Source of the DNA: JACMLC01 sp963817025
GTDB taxonomy: Bacteria; Acidobacteriota; Blastocatellia; Pyrinomonadales; Pyrinomonadaceae
NCBI GenBank assembly: GCA_963817025.1
Contig: CAWFML010000004.1
Coordinates: 186,001-250,000 of the forward strand
Direction of reading: 5' to 3'
Length of the DNA: 64,000 nucleotides
The first letter of the stretch is position 1; the number at the start of each line of letters is the position of its first letter. The translations under genes were made by a program, and so were the position numbers. The notes below the pieces were generated by a model that was given only the letters and a program-made list of their open reading frames with translations, did no database searches and was not told where the DNA came from. This document shows, in pieces, positions 1 to 8,078 of the stretch.

Positions 1-748
1 GCGAAAAGTTATCAACAAAAATCTGACGAACGACGAGATCGTAGACATCTGCGGCGCGGTCTTTGATAGAGGGATGCTGACGGTCAAGCTGTATCTGATG
101 GTCGGGTTGCCGACGGAGACGGATGAAGACCTTGAAGAGATGATCGTGCTCGTCGAGCGCATCAAGGATAGGATGCTCGAAGCCGGAAAGCGTTTCGGTT
201 ACGCCGGAAAAATCATTCCTTCGCTCAACGGCTTTGTGCCCAAGCCAAACACGCCTTTGCAGTGGGACGCGATTTGCGACGAGAAGGAATTGAAGCGGCG
301 TTTGAAATGGGTCTCGAAAAAATTATCGCAGATTCCGAACGTGGAAGTGCGTGCGATGTCCGCGCGCATCGCTCATGAGCAGGCTCTCTTTTCTTCCGGC
401 GACCGGCGCATTGCGCGAGTCATCGAAGCGGCTGCGCGTCTTAACGGTGACATGAATGCGGCGTTGCGCGAGACAGGAACTGACACTGCTTTTCACACGA
501 GCCGCAACCGGCCTTATGAAGAGCGCATGCCGTGGGAGATAGTTGATCCGGGATTGTCGCGCGAGTTTCTGGAGAAAGAGCACGGGCGCGCGCACATCGC
601 CAAGTCTACGGCCCCGTGCCCTTCGGTTGACACCTGTACGCGCTGCGGCGTGTGCCCGACGACGTGGCTCGCATCCGCTCCGGCAGGATTGGTGCAATTG
701 CAGGGTATCAGCGAGAGCGCACGCCGCGCCGCAATGGCCGCCGCTTAG
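1..748 (+). CDS. Radical SAM protein, C-terminal part (5' end outside the window)
   Basis: The reading frame is open from base 2, so the gene starts upstream of the window and only about 248 C-terminal residues are visible. The segment with MVGLPTETDEDLEEM is the typical late beta-strand/helix of radical SAM TIM barrels, and the stretch after it (ending NGFVPKPNTPLQW) fits B12-binding-type radical SAM proteins. The tail holds a cysteine cluster, CPSVDTCTRCGVC, as in the uncharacterised TIGR03960-like radical SAM proteins. The CX3CX2C cluster and SAM-binding half lie outside the window. The reaction catalysed is unknown. It ends 120 bp before a convergent gene, with an inverted-arm repeat between them. 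Confidence 0.75.
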   Translation, partial: RKVINKNLTNDEIVDICGAVFDRGMLTVKLYLMVGLPTETDEDLEEMIVLVERIKDRMLEAGKRFGYAGKIIPSLNGFVPKPNTPLQWDAICDEKELKRRLKWVSKKLSQIPNVEVRAMSARIAHEQALFSSGDRRIARVIEAAARLNGDMNAALRETGTDTAFHTSRNRPYEERMPWEIVDPGLSREFLEKEHGRAHIAKSTAPCPSVDTCTRCGVCPTTWLASAPAGLVQLQGISESARRAAMAAA

Positions 749-783
749 AGCAGCTTTAAGTTAAGAACAAGACCAGTACAATT

Positions 784-863
784 AACCACAGAAGACACAG
801 AGGAAGATTTCAAATTCAGTATTTCAGATTTGAAATTGCTTTCTCTGTGTTCCTCTGTGATAA
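784..863. repeat. Inverted-arm intergenic repeat, family A (ACAGAGGA words)
   Basis: The left arm reads CACAGAAGACACAGAGGA and the right arm TCTCTGTGTTCCTCTGTG. Inner arms of TTTCAAATTC and GATTTGAAAT type face each other across a short loop. It lies between two convergent genes and could act as a bidirectional terminator. A second copy is at 31111-31208. Confidence 0.8.
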
Positions 864-867
864 AGCT

Positions 868-1278
868 CTACTTGATGCTCCACATGGTGGAGCTTTTGAC
901 TGTCTGGTCAAACTCGTATTCGTAGGTATAGCCGGGAATCGAAATCGGGCGTTTGAACTGGACGCGGGCCATCATGGCTCCCTCATTCTGCTGGATGGAG
1001 ATTTCCGCATTGGGCGGGACTCCGTACTCGCCGCCGTTTTTGGTGAGCTGCTGCTTGACCCATTCGTCGCCACGGCCTAACGCTGCGCCCTTGTCCACGC
1101 TCTGCTGCATGAAGTCCCTGTACTGGTAAGACTGAAAGGCGACAGGGATATATTGATAACCCGCATACGCGACGAGGGCCACCAGAGAGAAGACTATCAG
1201 AAATTTGAGCCGCGCACTGCCGCGCTCTCCATGTCTGTTTGCTACAGGGGATATACTGCACGATCTATTCATCGTCAT
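868..1278 (-). CDS. Small membrane-anchored protein of unknown function
   Basis: The protein has 136 residues. A basic N-terminus of about 22 residues is followed by one hydrophobic helix (about residues 24-44, LKFLIVFSLVALVAYAGYQY) and a soluble part of about 90 residues that would be periplasmic. The tail predicts beta-strands (RVQFKRPISIPGYTYEYEFD). No enzymatic motif is visible. The size and single N-terminal helix resemble the DUF4845 type of small membrane protein, but I cannot confirm this. The ATG at 1276-1278 or the one two codons later could be the start. Confidence 0.6.
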   Translation of the reverse strand: MTMNRSCSISPVANRHGERGSARLKFLIVFSLVALVAYAGYQYIPVAFQSYQYRDFMQQSVDKGAALGRGDEWVKQQLTKNGGEYGVPPNAEISIQQNEGAMMARVQFKRPISIPGYTYEYEFDQTVKSSTMWSIK

Positions 1279-1315
1279 TCAAGCCTCACTAAATTTCCAA
1301 GTATATTTTTCTTAA

Positions 1316-1412
1316 CCTCTTCTTTGCGACCTTGAGTCTTTCTTTATTTCGCGCTGGCGGCGCAAAGAGAAAACTTAAGGCGCAAAGGGCTGAGTTAATC
1401 TGCTCTTGAGTT
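1316..1412. repeat. Degenerate inverted-arm repeat, family F (GCAAAGGCGCAAAG words), CTTGAGTCTTTC subtype
   Basis: Words such as CTTTGCGACCTTGAGTC face CTTAAGGCGCAAAG, and CTTGAGTTTTG follows. The same three words recur in the same order at 29160-29290 and 42935-43070, defining a subtype. The right end runs into the last codons of aroB. Confidence 0.6.
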
Positions 1413-2582
1413 TTGCAAAGCGGCGCGGATGGAGGCGCGCAAGACACGCGGCGCAATCTCTCGTCCATTGACGAGTCGCGCGCGTCCGAGTCGCTCAAGC
1501 AGGATCCATTTGATTTGACCGCCGACCGATTTTTTATCGCGGGCGAGTGTGCCCAGTATCTCCGAAGGACGAAGATCGTCGGCGTGGGGTAAGCGGCCAG
1601 CCATGTGAACGGCGGCCTTTAGTGATTCTAAATCAAAAGCACCCAAAATGCCTAGTCTTTTCGAAATCTCCCCGGCGGCAAGCATCCCGTAGCCAACCGC
1701 CTCGCCGTGCCTAAACCGTTTGTAATCAGTCACTTTTTCCAAAGCATGGCCGACTGTGTGACCGAAATTCAGGATGCGGCGCGAGCGAAAATCCATGCGT
1801 CCGGCAGCTTCCCTTTCATCACCCGTCACAATTTTCGCCTTGAAAGAGCACTGCGCGGCGATAAGCTCCGTTAATTGTTTCTCGTATTCGTCCCGGCTTT
1901 TCTCATTTGAAGAAAGCAACAATCGCCGCGTTTGGTCAAAAAGCCTGCGGCTGCCAACCGCTCCCTGCTTGAGGCATTCACAAAAGCCCGCGGTCAACTC
2001 GCGCGCGGGCAGCGTGCGCAGAGTCTCCACGTCAATCAGGACTGCGCGCGGGTGATGAAACGCGCCGATGAGATTCTTTCCGGCAATGGTATTGACTGCT
2101 GTCTTGCCGCCGACGGAGGCGTCCACTTGCGCCAGCAGGGTCGTCGGCGCTTGCAGGTAAGCTATGCCGCGCAAGTAGACTGAAGCAGCAAAGCCCGCGA
2201 GGTCGCCGACCACGCCGCCGCCCAGAGCGATCAAGGCATCTGTTCTTTCGAGTTTGGATTGAGAGAGAAAATCGAGCGTGCGTTCCAGCGTGCGAAAGGA
2301 TTTGTGTCTCTCGCCGTCGCCAATCAAAAAGTGCGTCGCGTTGAATCCGGCATCGCGCAGGCTGCGCATGGCATTATCGCCGTAAAGCTCGAAGACCGTT
2401 GGATTGGAGATGATTGCGACACGCCGCGCATCCGCAGAGAGAGTCCGGCGCGCAGTTGCTCCGAGACCTGCGAGCACGCCTCTGCCAATCGTAATCTCGT
2501 AATCCTCCTGTCGCCTCGCAAGGCGCACGCGCACATGCTGCACTTTCTGATCCTTTACTCCTCGCTCATCGCAGCTATCCAT
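1395..2582 (-). CDS. aroB: 3-dehydroquinate synthase
   Basis: This is the second enzyme of the shikimate pathway, converting DAHP to 3-dehydroquinate with NAD+ and a divalent metal. The glycine-rich NAD segment GGGVVGDLAGFAASVYLRG, the substrate and metal region QVDASVGGKTAVN, and the metal-binding HTVGHALE are all present. The ATG at 2582 gives 395 residues, about 35 more than usual, and overlaps the upstream M3 peptidase gene by 28 bp. A GTG at 2546 would start at QHVRVRLARRQEDYEIT, where other AroB proteins begin, and has AAGG eight bases before it, so it may be the true start. The C-terminal codons overlap a degenerate repeat. Confidence 0.95.
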   Translation of the reverse strand: MDSCDERGVKDQKVQHVRVRLARRQEDYEITIGRGVLAGLGATARRTLSADARRVAIISNPTVFELYGDNAMRSLRDAGFNATHFLIGDGERHKSFRTLERTLDFLSQSKLERTDALIALGGGVVGDLAGFAASVYLRGIAYLQAPTTLLAQVDASVGGKTAVNTIAGKNLIGAFHHPRAVLIDVETLRTLPARELTAGFCECLKQGAVGSRRLFDQTRRLLLSSNEKSRDEYEKQLTELIAAQCSFKAKIVTGDEREAAGRMDFRSRRILNFGHTVGHALEKVTDYKRFRHGEAVGYGMLAAGEISKRLGILGAFDLESLKAAVHMAGRLPHADDLRPSEILGTLARDKKSVGGQIKWILLERLGRARLVNGREIAPRVLRASIRAALQNSRAD

Positions 2583-4078
2583 GTGTCTGCGAGCAGATCG
2601 AAATCCAGCTCGCCGAGACCCAAAAGCTGCGCCAGTTCTTCGACCGAATAGCGCGAAGCAGTGTTCCAGAGGTCTATCAGCTCATCCCCCGCACGGGGCG
2701 TGGCCCACCAGCGACGGCCATAACGCGTCCGCAGGTATTCACGCATCGCCGCCTCAAACACCCACGCGCGCAGGTACGCCGAAGCATAAAACCCATCATC
2801 CACATCCGACAAATAAAGCGCAGGGCTGCGCGTAAACCCTGTCGCCTCGGTTTGCAGAGTCGCATAAGTCGAGGCCAGATGCTCCGTACGCACTTGAGAG
2901 CTATCGTGCAGCGAGATGTCGTAACTGAGCTTGGCGCAAAAACGCCTGATGGTGTGCATGGTCAGGACTGCCAGATCGCGCACGATCTTACGCGACTGTT
3001 CCTGGCTGATGCCGGGCCGGTGCTCTCTGAGCCATGCTTCATCATGCAGTAGATGATTGAGCAGAAACGCGTAGCCCTCCGTCGTCGCGTAATCGGGCGA
3101 ATAGATAAACTCAGGATGCTGCGCTACGAGTTCGCGCGAAGTCCACGCGAAATGCTGAGCATGTCCCGCTTCATGAAAGAGCGTCGTGTAATCGTAAGCT
3201 CCGCCGATGGGCGCGACGAGCAGCCGCACATCGTCCGGCGGGTTGATGCGAAAGCAGGCGGCACGCGGATGCTTGAGCGGGCGCGGCTCGTCATCTATGT
3301 GGATGTTCTTTTGCTGCTCGACGCGAATCCCCAGACTTTTCATCGCCGCCTGATAGGTCGTCATCACATCGCGCGCCGGAAAGAATTGGTCCAGACTGGA
3401 GATGCGCTGAAAGAAAAAATAATCCGCGTGCTGTAAATCATGACGCGGAACATCCGGCAGATCGCGCGCCGTGAGGCGAGCCAGTTCCCTACTGTAAGCG
3501 GCTTCCGTGCGTTCGAGAAAAGCTCCTGTGCGCCGCGCGAGCTGCTCGAAATCCGTGCCCGTGGTGTCTGTGAAAAGAGCGCGATAGGACGCGAATCCGA
3601 GTTTCCGTGCAGCTTCGTGTAAAGATTCAAAGCGCGTCGCGCGCAGGTCATCGCAGGCGCTCATGGCATCAAGCCAGCGTGAATATAACTCGCGGCGGCG
3701 CGCAGGCTGTGGCTCGTTGGCAATCTTCTTCGGGATGCTAGGCGCGGGCAGGCTTTCCCCGTCCCATGAGATTCGCACGGCAGATTCGCAGCGCGCAGTC
3801 TCATCCGTCAGTTCTTTCGTCTGCGCTTCCAGATAACCGATACGGGCCACGCCCAGCAGAGCATGCAATCCTGCGCGCTCCGTCTCAAGATACTCAGGGA
3901 CACTGCTTTCTGCCTGCTGCAAATTCTCTATCGCATCCAGCTTGAACAAATCGCCATAACGCTCATAAATCGGCTCGACATGAAGCTCTTCATCCAGTCC
4001 GGCACGATATTGATAATGCGTCTGCTCCAGCAGAGAAGTATAGGCGGCAAACTCTCGGCGATATTGATTAACGTCCAT
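2555..4078 (-). CDS. M3 family metallopeptidase (oligoendopeptidase-like)
   Basis: This is a cytoplasmic zinc peptidase of about 507 residues that should cleave short peptides. The zinc site is HEAGH at about residues 302-306, with the downstream glutamate in TTEGYAFLLNHLL as the likely third ligand. The helical N-terminal half and the C-terminal region rich in tyrosines and histidines fit family M3. It is shorter than PepF (about 600 residues), so it belongs to the compact M3 subgroup. The ATG at 4078 is preferred over the TTG directly before it; no clear Shine-Dalgarno sequence is visible. Its 3' end overlaps aroB, suggesting co-transcription. Confidence 0.88.
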   Translation of the reverse strand: MDVNQYRREFAAYTSLLEQTHYQYRAGLDEELHVEPIYERYGDLFKLDAIENLQQAESSVPEYLETERAGLHALLGVARIGYLEAQTKELTDETARCESAVRISWDGESLPAPSIPKKIANEPQPARRRELYSRWLDAMSACDDLRATRFESLHEAARKLGFASYRALFTDTTGTDFEQLARRTGAFLERTEAAYSRELARLTARDLPDVPRHDLQHADYFFFQRISSLDQFFPARDVMTTYQAAMKSLGIRVEQQKNIHIDDEPRPLKHPRAACFRINPPDDVRLLVAPIGGAYDYTTLFHEAGHAQHFAWTSRELVAQHPEFIYSPDYATTEGYAFLLNHLLHDEAWLREHRPGISQEQSRKIVRDLAVLTMHTIRRFCAKLSYDISLHDSSQVRTEHLASTYATLQTEATGFTRSPALYLSDVDDGFYASAYLRAWVFEAAMREYLRTRYGRRWWATPRAGDELIDLWNTASRYSVEELAQLLGLGELDFDLLADTWIAAMSEE

Positions 4079-4081
4079 CAA

Positions 4082-4526
4082 TTGAGAGGTTCACTTTCCA
4101 AAAAAAATGGCGCAAAACTAGAATAATGTGGCGCAAGGTATTCGAGGGGAGAACGATTGTAGCACGTGAAAAAGCTATCTGACGATAAGAAAATGAAGAA
4201 TATTTTAGCGGAGAGTTGCTGTGTGAAAAGCGAACGGGCGCGACAACGTGGGAGTGTGCCGCGCCCATTCATATGCGTGGTTACTGTCCTCACCCCAGCA
4301 ACCACTTGAGACGGCGGATCCACCAACCGTCTCTCTTGCCCCGCAATATACACCGCAATGCCTATGCCATGCAAGTATTAATATCTGCAAGCCTACGCGA
4401 TTGCGATTTTCCGTAGCGTTTATAGACTTACTGACAAAATGCCCGCCGTCGAAGAGCGAAAGTCATCTCCGCACAGTGTAAGACTTACACTCAAGAGCGC
4501 GTAAGATTTTCTCAGGCGGCCAAAAT
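4082..4526. other. Intergenic region, no gene recognised
   Basis: The 445 bases lie between glmM and the M3 peptidase gene, both on the minus strand. Short frames here have no recognisable protein features. Two small hairpins are visible: a 7-bp stem at 4308-4314/4327-4333 (GAGACGG/CCGTCTC), and the palindrome at 4475-4491. The promoter of the M3/aroB pair should be here, but I cannot place it with confidence. Confidence 0.5.
4475..4491. promoter_or_regulatory. Perfect 8-bp palindrome, possible operator or hairpin
   Basis: AGTGTAAG and CTTACACT are perfect reverse complements around a single base, 36 bases past the glmM stop codon. No U-run follows on the minus strand, so a simple terminator is unlikely. 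Operator-like symmetry is the alternative; no regulator can be named. Confidence 0.3.
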
Positions 4527-5930
4527 CTACTGTGCTCCGAGCGCATCTTTAATGACTGCGGCCAGCCGTTTTGCCTGTTGGTCAATTACGTCCTGCTGCT
4601 CGCCCTCGATCATGACGCGTGCCAGAAGCTCTGTGCCGGAATAGCGCAACAAGAGGCGGCCCTTATCGCCAAGCTGTGCTTCCGTCTCGCGTGCGGCATG
4701 CTCGATCTCGGGGACTTCTGCGAACGGCAGCTTTTCGCGCACGCGCACGTTGACCAGCACCTGCGGATAGCGCGTGAAGCCTTCCGTCAATTCTTCCAGT
4801 CCTGCTTTCGTCTCGCGCATCGCGCGCAGCAGGCAGAGCGTTGTCAGCATGCCGTCGCCGGCAAGGCTCAGACGCGGGAAAATGAGATGGCCCGACTGCT
4901 CTCCGCCAATGCTCGCGCCCGTCTGTAAAAGCTTCTCCAGCACATACTTATCGCCTACATCCGTTCGCAGCAGGTCGATGCCGCGCGAGCGCAAAGCAAT
5001 CTCCAAGCCGAGGTTGCTCATCACTGTGGCGACGACCTTTTCATCAACCAGCAGGCCGCGCCCTTGCAGGTAATTTGCCATTACCCAGAGCGTCGCGTCG
5101 CCGTCCACGAACCGCCCGCGCGCATCCACAAAGAGCGCGCGGTCAGCATCACCGTCAAAAGCAACCCCGATGTCTGCTCCTTCGGTCAAAACTTTCTCCT
5201 GCAAGCCTTCGATGTGGAGCGAGCCGCAGTTGAGATTGATGTTCCGCCCGTCCGGCGCATTGTTAATCGCCGCCACGCGCGCTCCGAGCCGCTCGAACAG
5301 AAGCGGCGCGAGATGCGAGGCCGCGCCGTTGGCGCAATCCATCACCATCGTCAGTCCATCAAGCGAGAGACCATCTGCGACTTCAAAGCACAGGTAATCC
5401 AAATAACTCGCCTGTAAAGCCGCTGCATGTTGAGCATCAATCGCCGCATCGACAGTCGCGCTCGAATCTCCCGCAGCCTCTGTGGCCGACGACTCACCTG
5501 AAGAGTCCACAGAGGTTTCGGCAGCGATGTCCGCTTCAATCAAACGCTCCGTAGCATCGTCCAGCTTGCGACCCGAAGGCGCGAAAATCTTGATGCCGTT
5601 GTCCTGATAGGGATTGTGCGACGCGCTGATGACGATACCCGCATCTGCTGGAAGCGTGCGGGCGAGATAAGCGACGCCCGGCGTGGTAATCACGCCTGCC
5701 GATTCGCACACTGCGCCTGCTTCCACAGCCCCTGCGATAAGAGCGCGCTCAAGCCATGAGCCGGACTCGCGTGTGTCGCGGCCAGTGATGATACGCGGCG
5801 CGCGTCCTTCTTCTGCGCTCGCGGCGAGATGGCGTGCAAGCGAACGCCCAGTGACGCGCATCGTCACGGCATCCAGCGGAAATTTCCCCGCCGCGCCGCG
5901 CATGCCGTCTGTTCCGAAAAGTTTCTTCAT
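4527..5930 (-). CDS. glmM: Phosphoglucosamine mutase
   Basis: The enzyme interconverts glucosamine-6-phosphate and glucosamine-1-phosphate for UDP-GlcNAc, peptidoglycan and LPS synthesis. The phosphoserine loop is ISASHNP (Ser about 104), the metal loop DGDADR, the sugar-binding motif GEQSGH and the phosphate-binding motif RYSGTE. The start is set at MKKLFGTDGMRG, where the family begins; a frame running eight codons further upstream lies inside the adjacent repeat. An Ala/Ser/Thr-rich insertion (about residues 140-165, ETSVDSSGESSATEAAGDS) enlarges one inter-domain loop. It is the last gene of cdaA-cdaR-glmM, the usual arrangement. No Shine-Dalgarno sequence is seen, because the repeat directly abuts the start codon. 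Confidence 0.97.
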   Translation of the reverse strand: MKKLFGTDGMRGAAGKFPLDAVTMRVTGRSLARHLAASAEEGRAPRIITGRDTRESGSWLERALIAGAVEAGAVCESAGVITTPGVAYLARTLPADAGIVISASHNPYQDNGIKIFAPSGRKLDDATERLIEADIAAETSVDSSGESSATEAAGDSSATVDAAIDAQHAAALQASYLDYLCFEVADGLSLDGLTMVMDCANGAASHLAPLLFERLGARVAAINNAPDGRNINLNCGSLHIEGLQEKVLTEGADIGVAFDGDADRALFVDARGRFVDGDATLWVMANYLQGRGLLVDEKVVATVMSNLGLEIALRSRGIDLLRTDVGDKYVLEKLLQTGASIGGEQSGHLIFPRLSLAGDGMLTTLCLLRAMRETKAGLEELTEGFTRYPQVLVNVRVREKLPFAEVPEIEHAARETEAQLGDKGRLLLRYSGTELLARVMIEGEQQDVIDQQAKRLAAVIKDALGAQ

Positions 5931-5931
5931 A

Positions 5932-6007
5932 AAGTCCCAAGTCTCAAGTCCCAAGTCCCAAGTCCCAGATTATTGAATCTGGGACTTGGGACTTGAGACT
6001 TGAGACT
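5932..6007. repeat. Inverted-arm repeat, family B (GGGACTTGAGACTT words)
   Basis: The left arm consists of AGTCCCA and AGTCTCA words, the right arm of their complements, with a four-base loop (ATTG) at 5972-5975. It fills the whole space between cdaR and glmM, touches the glmM start codon and runs into the cdaR stop codon. In the transcript it would be a long hairpin directly in front of glmM. Confidence 0.85.
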
Positions 6008-6978
6008 CATTTAATAATCGTAAAGCCTGATGGTTTGGTAGAGCGTAATTCGATCTGGCCTTGTATGTCTGCGGGGAGATTGAGCCGCTGCGTGATTGAC
6101 CCGTCGTCAGCCATTTCAAGAACGATCTGCATCTCTTCAGCACGCAATTTTTCGAGGACTGAGCGCGGCCCGTAAAGCGTGATGACGGCGGTTTGCGGGC
6201 GCGTGGCCGCGCCGGAGCTTTCGCGGACGGCGATGCCGGAAAAGCTCTTCTCGATTCGCTGCTCGCCGATTTCCAGATACACGCTGACGACAGGATCGCT
6301 GACCGTCACTTTATCATCGCTGATGTTGATCGAAGCCTGCGCGACATTGGTGTTGGCGGTTAAGCCATCGAGAGAAATCTTTTCGGTCGTCGCGCGATGA
6401 AGAGCGCGCACGCGGCTCTGCGGCCCGCGCACTTTCACCTGCGATGGCGTAGTGGCGGCGCGTCGCAGCTCGTAGCCTTCCGGCAGCTTCCCTTCAAACT
6501 CGACTTCGACGGGAATCTCGCGCACCTCTCGCGCCTCAAGCCGCAGGGCCACAAGATTCGGGTCTATCGCGTCAATGTGCACGCCGTCCGGCAAATCCAT
6601 CGTCACAGTATCGCGCATCAGCCTGACAGTATGCATGCCCTGTTGATAACCGCTCACGTCCACAAAACCGATCAGGTTGCGCGAGTTGAGGCGGTCGAGA
6701 GATTCTTTGCTGCCAGTCAAAATAGCATCCACTTTATCCGGCGGCTCGTTGCTAATCTCCATCTCATTCGGCAAACGGAAATTAAGCTGGACGTTGCTCA
6801 AGCGTATGGTCGCGGGCGTGCGCTGGCCTGTGACTCCGAACCAGAGGCCAAGCGTGATTGCCAGCGCGAGCAGCTTCAAGCTCCAATCCTCAAGAAAAAT
6901 TGCGCGCAGCCAACCCTCCACGCCGCGCTGCATACGCGGCATGCGTCCCGGCTCGTTGTTTGTGTCACGATAAGGCAT
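6007..6978 (-). CDS. cdaR: YbbR-domain protein, regulator of the diadenylate cyclase (CdaR)
   Basis: The protein has 323 residues with one transmembrane helix (about residues 33-51, SLKLLALAITLGLWFGVTG) followed by tandem YbbR-type beta domains, for example PDKVDAILTGSKESLDRL and PVEVEFEGKLPEGYEL. In Firmicutes CdaR binds and modulates the diadenylate cyclase CdaA at the membrane. Its position between cdaA and glmM supports the same role here. The start ATG lies just after a repeat and lacks an obvious ribosome binding site. The stop codon overlaps the next repeat. Confidence 0.88.
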   Translation of the reverse strand: MPYRDTNNEPGRMPRMQRGVEGWLRAIFLEDWSLKLLALAITLGLWFGVTGQRTPATIRLSNVQLNFRLPNEMEISNEPPDKVDAILTGSKESLDRLNSRNLIGFVDVSGYQQGMHTVRLMRDTVTMDLPDGVHIDAIDPNLVALRLEAREVREIPVEVEFEGKLPEGYELRRAATTPSQVKVRGPQSRVRALHRATTEKISLDGLTANTNVAQASINISDDKVTVSDPVVSVYLEIGEQRIEKSFSGIAVRESSGAATRPQTAVITLYGPRSVLEKLRAEEMQIVLEMADDGSITQRLNLPADIQGQIELRSTKPSGFTIIK

Positions 6979-6984
6979 TTAGAA

Positions 6985-7095
6985 ATTGCGGATTGCAGAA
7001 TTCGGATTGCGGATTGTTCGGATGACGAAAGTTATAGTTCCAAATCCAGCGTCAAGCTAAAGCAGCGTGCCAATCCGCAATCCGAATTCTGCAAT
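6985..7095. repeat. Inverted-arm repeat, family C (GCGGATTGC words)
   Basis: The arms 6992-7016 and 7071-7095 are perfect 25-bp reverse complements, with a 54-base loop. The right arm reaches the last codon of cdaA, and the left arm begins seven bases from the cdaR start. The related copy is at 15101-15187. Confidence 0.9.
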
Positions 7096-7955
7096 CATGT
7101 AGTGATCGGTTCTTCCGTTTCGGCTTCGGTTTCGGCGCGCTTTTTCTCTTTGTCGCGCTTGCCTGCTCCCGAAGGAGCTTCGAGCGCGTGGAAGATATGT
7201 GCGCGGAGTTTTGTGGCATCGAGCGCGCGTTTGATCTGGCCCGCCTGCACGAAAGAGATGAGGCCGGTTTCTTCAGAGACGACCACTGCGACCGCATCCG
7301 TGTCCTCCGTGATGCCGATGGCCGCGCGATGGCGCGTGCCTAAATCTTTCGAGAGGCGCGGGTTCAAAGTGAGCGGCAGAAAACAGGCTGCGGCAGCGAT
7401 GCGATGACGACGCACGATGACCGCGCCGTCATGCAAAGGCGTAGAGGGATTGAAGATCGTAACCAGCAGGTCATAGCTCAATTCCGCTTCCAGCTTGACG
7501 CCGCCGTCTATCACATTCTTCAAACCGACGCCGCGCTCGATGACGATCAGCGCGCCCGTCTTGGTAGAGGCGAGCGTGGTCGCGGCCAGCACAATCTCGT
7601 CATAGACGCCTTCGCCGAATTGCCCCTGATGACGGCGCGTGAGCGGCAGCCGGAAACGATTGCCGAAAGAGATTAACGCCTGCCTGATTTCCGATTGAAA
7701 GAGCACGATGATGGCGACGCCGATATATAACAACGCTCCGCGCAGGACGAAGGCAAGCGTCGCCAACTCCTGATTGACGGCCAGCCAGTAGAGCAGAGCA
7801 AAAGCGGTGATGCCTGCGGCCATCGGGGCGGCGCGCGTCCCGCGTACCAATTTCAAGACCGCATACACGACTACGAAGACCAGCGCGATGTCCACCAGAT
7901 TGCGTGGCTCGCTGAGTCTCAAAAGGTAATCCCTGTATGGCAGCAGTAAAAGCAT
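7095..7955 (-). CDS. cdaA: Diadenylate cyclase CdaA (c-di-AMP synthase)
   Basis: The enzyme condenses two ATP into the second messenger c-di-AMP at the membrane. Three predicted transmembrane helices (about residues 20-40, 45-62 and 67-90) are followed by the DAC domain. The catalytic DGA motif is at 176-178 (PLHDGAVIV) and the RHR motif at about 207-212 (GTRHRA). The C-terminus is charged and Glu-rich. Length (286) and topology match CdaA rather than DisA. It is the first gene of the operon with cdaR and glmM, linking c-di-AMP to cell-wall precursor synthesis. Directly upstream is a family D repeat. Confidence 0.95.
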   Translation of the reverse strand: MLLLLPYRDYLLRLSEPRNLVDIALVFVVVYAVLKLVRGTRAAPMAAGITAFALLYWLAVNQELATLAFVLRGALLYIGVAIIVLFQSEIRQALISFGNRFRLPLTRRHQGQFGEGVYDEIVLAATTLASTKTGALIVIERGVGLKNVIDGGVKLEAELSYDLLVTIFNPSTPLHDGAVIVRRHRIAAAACFLPLTLNPRLSKDLGTRHRAAIGITEDTDAVAVVVSEETGLISFVQAGQIKRALDATKLRAHIFHALEAPSGAGKRDKEKKRAETEAETEEPITT

Positions 7956-7956
7956 T

Positions 7957-8072
7957 TTGTTCTTAGTGCTTTGTACTTAGTGCTTTGTTCTTTGCATGCG
8001 GCTCATGCCTTGAGTTTTGTGATTCAACCCGGAATGCCACAGGCAAAGAACAAAAAACTAAGTACAAAAGCA
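7957..8072. repeat. Inverted-arm repeat, family D (TTTGTTCTTAGTGC words)
   Basis: The left arm (7957-7996) consists of TTAGTGCTTTGT words and the right arm (8042-8072) of GCAAAGAACAAAA words. The loop contains TTGAGTTTTGTGATTCAAC, related to the loops at 20481-20600 and 21477-21590. It fills the space between the CDF gene and cdaA. Confidence 0.85.
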
Positions 8073-8078
8073 CGGTCT

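Noticed and set aside
4308..4333. Terminator hairpin downstream of glmM
   Set aside because: The 7-bp stem lies about 200 bases past the stop codon and has no U-run on the minus strand.
6397..7407. Plus-strand open frame opposite cdaR and cdaA
   Set aside because: It crosses two conserved minus-strand genes and the repeat between them; composition and lack of motifs mark it as a shadow.
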